A stretch of DNA of 64,000 nucleotides from Diplonema japonicum. Taxonomy: Eukaryota > Euglenozoa > Diplonemea > Diplonemida > Diplonemidae. The notes beneath the pieces were generated by a model that saw only the letters and a list, made by a program, of their open reading frames with translations, was not told where the DNA came from and searched no databases. Made by a program: the position numbers and the translations under genes. The DNA lies in assembly GCA_964019335.1 (NCBI GenBank), contig OZ025684.1, forward strand, positions 434,001 through 498,000, in the 5' to 3' direction. Positions 56,947-64,000 of the stretch are shown here, piece by piece (the stretch's first letter is position 1; the number at the start of each line of letters is the position of its first letter).

Positions 56947-58068
56947 TCACACAACTGTTATGGGGGTGGGGGTGCTGACAGTTTTTTCCAACTCAACTAC
57001 CTCCACAGGGATCGACACCACACCAGGAAGTCTTTTGTGGTCCACAGGCAATCGCAGTGACAAGTTGTAAAAAGCAATGCCCAGCACGCAGATGGAGCTG
57101 CCTAAAACAATAAACAAAACGATCGCCCACTTCGGAAGGGACTCCACAGACCCCGACTGTGCCCTGTCCCTGCAGTACACCCTGCTGCAGCACTGCGAGC
57201 TCACCACACACGTCCCTGTCCTCAGCTCCGTCGCCGTACATGGTGGGCCCTGCACTTTGTCAGACGGGCACACTGCCGCACTGGCACAGCATGGGACCGA
57301 AGCCTTCACACACACGATGCTCTTCCCGCACCGTTGCCTTGTGTAGCACCCCACATCTTGGGGGCACTCGTACGGGACAACAGAATCGCCTGCGTCACAG
57401 GTTGGCATTGGGCATGTTGTGTTTTCACATATGACCTGAAGGCACGGTGGGGTCACACAAGTGTCGGGTGCGGGGACGCAGACTGTCCCCACAGGGCATG
57501 TCGCAGCAACGCAAGGGTTGCCTCCACGCCAGCAGAAGATGGTCTTCCCGCAGAGCGACTCCGCCATGCAGTTCCCAGACTTCATATCGAAGTCGCTGCA
57601 CTCCCCTGCTGGCATGTACCCCATAGCACACTTGGGGTGCGCTTCGCAGTTGACATCCGGAAGCGGTTTGCACGTAGGCAGCTTTGCAGTCCCAGCAGCT
57701 TTTGCTTCACAATACTCTGTCTTGGAACATGAAGGGGTGCAGAGGTTCGGGCAGTTGCAGGTCGGGATTTTCATGATAGCAGTGGTCTCCACAGTACACA
57801 TCCCTTGACCAAGACACATCACAGAGAACCCACCGAACGGGTCCGTCTCTGCGAAGGTACAGATGTTGGTGACGCTCCAGTTGCTTAGGTGCGAGCAGGT
57901 GTTTACAGGAAATGATGCGGTCCGCACTGTGTCGGGACCTAAGCACTGCAACTTAGTGCGCCTCACGTCAACCGATTCATGATAGATGTGCGAACACCCC
58001 ACTCCACAAAAAGGCAGATTGCACCCATGCGCCACGCCCACCATCATGGCAAGTGCTAACATCTTCAT
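56947..58068 (-). CDS. Cysteine-rich type I membrane protein, paralog 1
   Basis: 373 residues from ATG 58068, chosen because it aligns with paralog 2 (MKMLALAMMVGV, a signal peptide). The ectodomain has about 45 Cys in short spacings (CNLPFCGVGC, CNCPNLCTPSCSKTEYC, CPMPTCDAGDS, CPQDVGCYTRQRCGKSIVC, CCASAAVC), so it should be disulfide-rich and secreted or surface-exposed. One membrane helix (WAIVLFIVLGSSICVLGIAF) precedes a roughly 45-residue tail. I do not recognise a named domain. The central part is almost identical in DNA to paralog 2 (58840-59973), while membrane helix and tail differ except for the last ITVV/MTVV residues, which resemble a PDZ-binding C-terminus. Confidence 0.75.
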   Translation of the reverse strand: MKMLALAMMVGVAHGCNLPFCGVGCSHIYHESVDVRRTKLQCLGPDTVRTASFPVNTCSHLSNWSVTNICTFAETDPFGGFSVMCLGQGMCTVETTAIMKIPTCNCPNLCTPSCSKTEYCEAKAAGTAKLPTCKPLPDVNCEAHPKCAMGYMPAGECSDFDMKSGNCMAESLCGKTIFCWRGGNPCVAATCPVGTVCVPAPDTCVTPPCLQVICENTTCPMPTCDAGDSVVPYECPQDVGCYTRQRCGKSIVCVKASVPCCASAAVCPSDKVQGPPCTATELRTGTCVVSSQCCSRVYCRDRAQSGSVESLPKWAIVLFIVLGSSICVLGIAFYNLSLRLPVDHKRLPGVVSIPVEVVELEKTVSTPTPITVV

Positions 58069-58839
58069 TTTCTTGTTGCTTCTTCTTTTTTGACAGTTGA
58101 ATTTGGGATGAGGGAAGAATGAAAGAAAATTAAAGAGAGAGTGAGAGAGGTAGAGGAGTGAGACCAGTGAAAAGAGACACAATTTACGATGACACGGAAC
58201 AAGTACTGCCAGGCAGGGGGAGGGGAGCTACTGGCGGAGCAACCATTTTTCATTGTTTTCTTCTCCTTTTTCGTTGTGGAATCACCTTTTTTTTAAAGGG
58301 GGGGGGGAGAAAGTAGTTCAACAGAAATCGTAGAAGGACGCGCGTGTGTATTACGTGCACGTTTTATTTCTTTTCTTCTTTTTTCCCTCCTCTTTGAAGA
58401 AACAAAATTTAGAACTTCTAACTTTCACATGAGATCTAAAGCATCACACCAGTGTACCTCTCTCTGAGTCTCTGAGTTACACCGTAAAGGATGGAGGATG
58501 GAGAGGGATGGGGGATAAGGGATAGAAAATGGGCAAATACTACCACTACTTCAAAAGAATCTGATAAGAAAAGAAATCTCGTTCTATTTTTTTTTTTTTT
58601 TTTTTTTTTTTTGTTTGCGGTGCTGGTTGGTGTCCACACCAGTGAACGGAGCATCGAAGGAAAAAGGAAACGAAAAAGAGGGGGGAAAAACAACTCAAAT
58701 ACTGCGAGAAATACGAACGAGCAATATGCCGAACGGTCCGACCAACCCTCCCGGAAAGCCCTCCAGCAAAGCATGGGCAGTAAAGAAAAAAGAGAAGGAG
58801 AAAAAAATGGCGTGATGGGACAAACCATGTTCCTCATTA
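58069..58839. other. Spacer between the cysteine-rich paralogs
   Basis: No gene seen. Confidence 0.5.
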
Positions 58840-59973
58840 TCACACAACTGTCATCGGGATAGGTTTTTCAATTTCAGGTTTGAAGGCACCATCTGTGGGA
58901 CTCCTCATCACAGGCACAGCACCATGACAAGCGCCGGTACTGTAGATAGGTTTTCGCGCAGATCTACAGCACAAGTAGAAGATCGCAATGCTCAATATAA
59001 AAACGACAACCCCTAAAGAAACCATTACAACGATCGCCCACTTCGGAAGGGACTCCACAGACCCCGACTGTACCTTGTCCCTGCAGTACACCCTGCTGCA
59101 GCACTGCGAGCTCACCACACACGTCCCTGTCCTCAGCTCCGTCGCCGTACATGGTGGGCCCTGCACTTTGTCAGACGGGCACACTGCCGCACTGGCACAG
59201 CATGGGACCGAAGCCTTCACACACACGATGCTCTTCCCGCACCGTTGCCTTGTGTAGCACCCCACATCTTGGGGGCACTCCAAAACAACAGAATCGCCCG
59301 CGTCACAGGTTGGCATTGGGCATGTTGTGTTTTCACATTTGTGGCACAGCGACTTGGTACAAGTGTCGGGTGCGGGGACGCAGACTGTCCCCACAGGGCA
59401 TGTCACGGCATGGCAAGGGTTGCCTCCACGCCAGCAGAAGATGGTCTTCCCGCAGAGCGACTCCGCCATGCAGTTCCCAGACTTCATATCGAAGTCGCTG
59501 CACTCCCCTGCTGGCATGTACCCCATAGCACACTTGGGGTGCGCTTCGCAGTTGACATCCGGAAGAAGTTTACACGAAGACACCTTTGCAGTCCCAACTG
59601 CTTTAGTTTCACAGTACTCTGTCTTGGAACATGAAGGGGTGCAGAAGTCCGGGCAGCTGCAGTACGGGATTTTCATAGTGACAGTGGTCTCCACAGTACA
59701 CCTCCCTGTAGCAAGACACACCACAGAGAAGGTACCCATGGCATTCGTCTCTAATAAGGCGCAAGCTTCTGTCACGACGCCCCAGTTGCTTAGATGCGAG
59801 CAGGTGTTTACAGGCAATGATGCGGTCCGCACTGTGTCGGGACCTAAGCACTGCACCTCAGTGCGCCTCACGTCAACCGATTCATGATTGAAGAGCAAAC
59901 ACCCCACTCCACAAAAAGGTAGATTGCACCCATGCACCACGCCCACCATCATGGCAAGTGCTAACATCTTCAT
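58840..59973 (-). CDS. Cysteine-rich type I membrane protein, paralog 2
   Basis: 377 residues, ATG 59973, signal peptide MKMLALAMMVGVVHG. Same cysteine framework as paralog 1. From CEAHPKCAMGYMPAGECSDF through the end of the ectodomain the DNA is nearly identical, except a short changed segment (CTKSLCHKCE here, CVTPPCLQVICE in paralog 1). The membrane helix (WAIVVMVSLGVVVFILSIAIF) and cytosolic tail are unrelated to paralog 1 until the final PIPMTVV. An ectodomain kept constant with exchanged membrane and tail parts suggests gene conversion limited to the ectodomain. Ligand unknown. Confidence 0.75.
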   Translation of the reverse strand: MKMLALAMMVGVVHGCNLPFCGVGCLLFNHESVDVRRTEVQCLGPDTVRTASLPVNTCSHLSNWGVVTEACALLETNAMGTFSVVCLATGRCTVETTVTMKIPYCSCPDFCTPSCSKTEYCETKAVGTAKVSSCKLLPDVNCEAHPKCAMGYMPAGECSDFDMKSGNCMAESLCGKTIFCWRGGNPCHAVTCPVGTVCVPAPDTCTKSLCHKCENTTCPMPTCDAGDSVVLECPQDVGCYTRQRCGKSIVCVKASVPCCASAAVCPSDKVQGPPCTATELRTGTCVVSSQCCSRVYCRDKVQSGSVESLPKWAIVVMVSLGVVVFILSIAIFYLCCRSARKPIYSTGACHGAVPVMRSPTDGAFKPEIEKPIPMTVV

Positions 59974-60066
59974 TTACTTATTGGATCTTTGGACGGTTGT
60001 GCCCCTCTTTTTTTTCTTCTTCTTTTTTTAATTATGCTGAATGCCCGGAAAGGGAAGGAATATCGC

Positions 60067-60156
60067 GTGAACACTGTGAACACTGTGAACACTGTGAACA
60101 CTGTGAACACTGTGAACACTGTGAACACTGTGAACACTGTGAACACTGTGAACACT
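60067..60156. repeat. 9-bp minisatellite, ten perfect units
   Basis: GTGAACACT is repeated ten times without a mismatch. It lies in a locally GC-rich island. On the plus strand a frame (about 60031-60299) reads through it as Asn-Thr-Val repeats and ends near a good donor-like GTAAGT at 60297, but I cannot support a gene there. Confidence 0.85.
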
Positions 60157-60159
60157 GTG

Positions 60160-63110
60160 GAGTGTTTCCGGGTGGGGGCAGCGGAGGAGAGGGCGGAGAC
60201 GGAGCTGGCGGAGTCGGGACGGTCACCCGCCCGAACCCTGTTCCGCGTGTTAGATCTTTCGGAAGAATGTGGAGGACAGCAAACAAGGCTAAGCTGTAAG
60301 TGGCACTGCGTCCCTTTTCATTTCTTGTTCTGCTGGCGGGAAACGGCAATATTGTTGGCAAACCCTGCTACGTTGCGTATAATAATATAAAAAAAAAGAG
60401 AAGAAGACTGATACAAGGGAACAAATGTGAAGGGGGGGGGTAGGGGGAGAAAAGACGAAAAGCAAGAATCACATACGGCAAGAAAAGGAAAGGGGCTTTC
60501 CTTCAGAAGAAAAAAGAGAGAGAAAAAAAAAGAGGTAAGAAGAGGGGGGGGGAGGGGGAAAACCCTTGTTATTGTTGTTAACCCTTAAAGACATTTTCAG
60601 AAAATTTAATTCAAAACACCCTCACGCATGCAACCACAGGAAAGCGCTTCATGCCATATATTACTGTCCCCGTCCTTTAAGGGGTTAACAGAAGAAACTT
60701 ATTTGGAAAAGAAAAAAAAAAGGTGAAGACGAGGACTTTGTGAGCTGCGTAGAGAGAGAAACCTCGAAAAAAAGAAAACCGTACGTGCGCGAAGACAAAT
60801 CAACACTGTTTTTTTTTTTGGATCGTTTCTCAAAAAGAGCATTACTTAGGTGGTTCTTTTTCTTTTTTTTCTTGTCCCCTTCTATTTTCTTTTGTAGTTC
60901 TATTATTCCACAAGATGAGAAAAAAAACCCTCCCACTGTATTCGACACTTCACCATTCGGCATGAAGTCGATGCCAACTAAGGGAAGAAAAGAAGGAATA
61001 AAATATCGGAAAAGATATCAAAAAAAAAGAAGAAAAAGAAGGGGGAGTAGTCTCCTGAAAGGAGGTTAGGAAACACCCACTGCCGCCACTACTCTTTGTG
61101 GCTATGACAATATTTTGTTGAGTGCAAACGCAAAGAAGTGGATAGGCAAAAAAAAAAAAAAGAAAAAAGAGGAAAAAGAAATATGAGCTTGTCCCGAAAA
61201 AGAATCTAAAAGTCTACATCTTTTTTATGGTTTCTCTCTTCAAGTTTGCTACCAACCCAACAGGGAAAGGCACAATAAGAAGGGGGCGTAAAAAGAATAC
61301 ACAGAGGAAAAGATGGAGAGGCACCAATAAACAAAATATATATGGTCACCTCTCCGCTATTTGTCACAAAGTACTGCCCGCAAATTTCATATTTCTTTAA
61401 GTGTAAAAATCAAAAGCCGTGCCTGGGTTTGCTCCAGAAGTGGAATAAAATTTTGAATAAGAAAATCATGGCTAGGTGCTGTCATTTTTTTTTACTTTCT
61501 TTAAACCCAGCGAAAATTAAGCAGGATTTACACTACTTTTCCCTTTAATTCCATGTCAAAGTTGTGCAAACTGTGTTCAGACGCCACGAGAACCGGTACC
61601 TTGTTATCCAGCTTCCCTCAGGCCATGCAGTCGAAGCTGTTGGGGTCACACACTGTGAAGTCGTGAAGCCCTTCAAGGGTAGTGACTTCAGAGCAGTCAG
61701 TGCAGCCGATACGGCGCATAGCGGCGTTGTGGGCTTCTAAGAAATATCGGGTTTGGGTGTGGGTCTTGCATCAGCACCTCGGTGTCTGTGAGAACTGGCA
61801 AGGTCCCTGGGACCTGGGGGACCTGGGTACCAAAAGATTTTCTGGAGACCCACACACATTTGGCACCCCAAAAAACAGACTTTATTTTTTTTTTTTCTGG
61901 GGCCACCTGGCTGGTGTCCCAGTAGGGGCCCTACCAAGGCTGATTTTGCCATTTTTTGGAATTTTTCCATTGGGAAATTTGGCCTGATTTGTCTCGGGCG
62001 TTTCTTCAGGTGGAGTAGCCAACTACATCAGCACCCGAGCCCAGGTACTGTACGTGGAACTCATGAAAAGTGCCTTGGACGTAACGCAGCCCAATGCGTT
62101 GATCACTCACGGGAGAAACACGAATTGTTCTGCGACTTTGATGCAGAATCGATTCATTTTGCCACCACAATAGTGCAGGCTATGCCTGTCGACAATGCAT
62201 CAGAACGCGTTTTCCCTGCAGGGGACTCTCGTGTTCTGTAACACAAACGCGTGTCGCTGTTGTCCAAGGAAAAGAACTTGATGATGTCCTTCGGGTCGAC
62301 ATGTCCAAGAAGGGCTGTTCTGAACCACCGTTTCTCCCACCGAATTCATCCGGCTCTTTGCAGTAGATGCCGAAAAGCCGCTGCAAGAGTCCCAACAGCA
62401 CCCCACAAGTACCTCATGGTGTTTGCTGGGCCAAAAGAGCACTCTGAAGCACTTAGAAGTGTCGCTGTAGAAATCTGATTTTATTGCCTGAATCAGGAGG
62501 GCCAAAAACGGGCCAAAAAACGCACACAAATTGGCTCACTAGTGCCCACCGAAGATCGTACAGAGACAAAAGCACCTTCCAGTGGGACCCCTCTTTGGCT
62601 GCAGATTGTCAATAAAATTTTGAATAAGAGATCTATGGTTAAATGCTGCGCGTTTCTGGGTGAATAAATCGGGATTTGCTGCATTTCCCCCGTTTTCGTG
62701 ACAGCCGAATTTCGGTTCATTTTTATGTTTCATCCCTCCACATTGTATTTTTTTCTCAAAAGCAAGCCCTTTAACGGAGTTTTCGGGACTATTTACATGT
62801 TTCTTTCATACTTCCTGTGGTTGCATGCTGCCCCTTTTTTGTGAAAATTTAAAAAAGCGTTTTTTTCGCGTTTTTCGAAAAAAGCATTGACAAATAGCGG
62901 GGAGGTGGCCATATATAAAAAAAAAAAAAAAGAGATGAGATAAAGGAGGTTCCTGTTTGGAACGTCCCCCTTGTCTCTACTTACACCCCTTTAAAAAGAA
63001 AAAAAGTAATTCGTACTTTAAATATTGCTATATTCTTCCCGGACAAAACTCATACAATTAAAAGAAGAAGGGGGGGGGGGGGGGGGGGATTTTGAAAATA
63101 ATACGCCTGT
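60160..63110. other. Spacer with a decayed repeat island
   Basis: No intact gene. The part 61340-62900 is less homopolymer-rich than other spacers and carries broken coding-like stretches, listed separately. Confidence 0.5.
61340..62900 (+). mobile_element. Unidentified decayed element or pseudogene
   Basis: Several plus-strand stretches look protein-like but lie in different frames: 61561-61740 (VVQTVFRRHENRYLVIQL ...), 62008-62241 (RNAAQCVDHSREKHELFCDF ... SERVFPAGDSRVL). A related motif occurs twice, at 61443-61475 and 62613-62645 (AATAAAATTTTGAATAAG, then ATGG and TGCTG), about 1.17 kb apart in direct orientation. This could be decayed long terminal or internal repeats. I cannot assign a family. 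Confidence 0.35.
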
Positions 63111-64000
63111 TTATTCCATTACAGGGATGTCCTGCTCCGCGACTGTCGCAGAAGCTTCTGCACCGACCCAAGGGGCCGAGAACCCGACTGGCCAAACATG
63201 CTTGGGGGAGGCGTGCTCGGGGGTTTCGGGTTCGAACTTCTTAGGGACGTTCATGGTAGTGACGTGGGATCGGCGGAGCTGGGCAGTGGACCGGATGTCG
63301 ATGGCGAGACGCATCCAGCACCGTCTGCGAACGAACCTACTAGGCCCGGACTTAGCAGACCACTTTCGTATCCCATGCCAGTTGCCTCTGTGCTCCCACT
63401 CCCCGTAAAACCACGGGCATGCCCACACCCACTCTGCGTCCTTACAAGATGCCTCGTCGTCCGGTCTCGGCATGGTCACGCCATCCTCTGTGGACCACTC
63501 GGTCCTGTCTGTTGGGAGCAGCGCCCCGCCACTATACTCCCCAAACGGTACTCTCCTATGGTTCTGGTAGCATTCCACAACCCTCCACACCAGCGGGGAC
63601 GCCTCTGCTGTGTTAAGCACCACCATGTCATTCAGTGCTGCGTCGTATTGGATAGCCGACGGCCTGCAGCACTTCGCGCATAGATGCAGCCCTGTCTCGG
63701 GCTCGGGGTGCACCACGCTCGTTGCCTCTGTGTTCCCCGTCTGCTTGGACTTGTTCAGCCATTCCCGAAGCTTCATCACGCCGTTGTGTGTGCAGTCTGG
63801 GCACACGGGATGCCCGCACCCTAGCACCAAGCACCCCAACACGCCGCAGATCACGCACGTCGTCGACTCCTCTGTGGGCATGGGGGCCAGGTGTGACTTG
63901 ATCCGAAGCGAGTGTCTCGTCAAAATCGTGTTTTGGTGTTTTATAAGCGAAGCAACATTCGCAGCACCGGGCACCTGCCAGTCGATGTGCCGCGAGGGGC
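63111..64000 (-). CDS. RING-like plus dysferlin (DysF) domain protein, 5' end outside the window
   Basis: The frame is open from the window edge to TAA at 63113-63111. Near residue 40 of the visible part is a RING-like Cys pattern (CVICGVLGCLVLGCGHPVCPDC) with a later LCAKC pair; the pattern is unusual in loop length. From about residue 130 a DysF domain is clear: VVECYQNHRRVPFGEYSGG, LLPTDRTEWSTEDG, then WVWACPWFY, NWHGIRKW and FVRRRCWMRL. The Trp/Arg-rich motifs are those of dysferlin, TECPR1 and fungal Pex23/Pex30-type peroxins. The pairing of RING and DysF suggests a ubiquitin ligase or adaptor acting at membranes (inference). No membrane helix is visible in this part. Confidence 0.7.
   Translation of the reverse strand, partial: PSRHIDWQVPGAANVASLIKHQNTILTRHSLRIKSHLAPMPTEESTTCVICGVLGCLVLGCGHPVCPDCTHNGVMKLREWLNKSKQTGNTEATSVVHPEPETGLHLCAKCCRPSAIQYDAALNDMVVLNTAEASPLVWRVVECYQNHRRVPFGEYSGGALLPTDRTEWSTEDGVTMPRPDDEASCKDAEWVWACPWFYGEWEHRGNWHGIRKWSAKSGPSRFVRRRCWMRLAIDIRSTAQLRRSHVTTMNVPKKFEPETPEHASPKHVWPVGFSAPWVGAEASATVAEQDIPVME

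Noticed and set aside
60067-60156. CRISPR-like repeat array
   Set aside because: The 9-bp units are contiguous without spacers; it is a minisatellite.
60031-60299. A plus-strand exon reading through the minisatellite and ending at a GTAAGT
   Set aside because: No domain, no matching downstream exon, and opposite in direction to every supported gene.

Overview
The window looks like nuclear DNA of a diplonemid (Euglenozoa, Diplonema/Paradiplonema-like). Three observations support this. (i) On the minus strand at 14810-14772 there is a 39-nt sequence that I recognise as the diplonemid spliced-leader exon. (ii) Every convincing protein gene lies on the minus strand, as in euglenozoan one-way gene clusters. 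(iii) Three receptor-type adenylate cyclases resemble the trypanosomatid class. Coding sequence is GC-rich and free of long homopolymers. The spacers are packed with A, T, G and C runs of 10-40 bases. Most genes are intronless; two carry GT-AG introns that I could place by reading-phase continuity.

Layout. 1-8.4 kb: gene-poor, with a decayed piggyBac transposon (3363-5128, intact TTAA duplications and terminal inverted repeats) and dispersed SINE-like repeats; the left edge holds the first codons of a second copy of the CCCH gene. 8.45-8.98 kb: small CCCH zinc-finger protein. 10-23.7 kb: three tandem adenylate cyclase paralogs with near-identical catalytic halves and divergent membrane domains, interrupted by a spliced-leader-bearing retrocopy (14.4-14.8 kb) and a retroelement-like reading frame (19.6-20.7 kb). 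23.9-24.7 kb: unrecognised gene. 26.4-30.6 kb: two tandem GT92-like glycosyltransferases with PAN-like tails. 31-37 kb: WWE-BRCT protein, ubiquitin-like/ankyrin protein, MIB-type SH3 protein with a 68-nt intron, and an SSAT-like acetyltransferase. 37.4-48.6 kb: two large cell-surface proteins, one with a triplicated unknown ectodomain and one with about 130 TPAPD pentapeptides split over three exons. 49.8-55.7 kb: four-PDZ scaffold, acyl-CoA dehydrogenase, short-chain dehydrogenase. 56.9-60 kb: two tandem cysteine-rich membrane proteins. 60-63.1 kb: minisatellite and a degenerate repeat island. 63.1-64 kb: RING plus dysferlin-domain protein, cut by the window edge.

The genes do not form one pathway. 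A recurring theme is membrane and surface proteins (cyclase receptors, mucin-like proteins, cysteine-rich ectodomains, glycosyltransferases) arranged as tandem duplicates whose cores have been homogenised while cassettes or ends differ. The most notable observations are the spliced-leader-tagged retrocopy, whose paralog at 43.4-43.7 kb still carries the polypyrimidine-AG acceptor at exactly the same junction, and the piggyBac insertion with a paralogous empty site at 44.4 kb.
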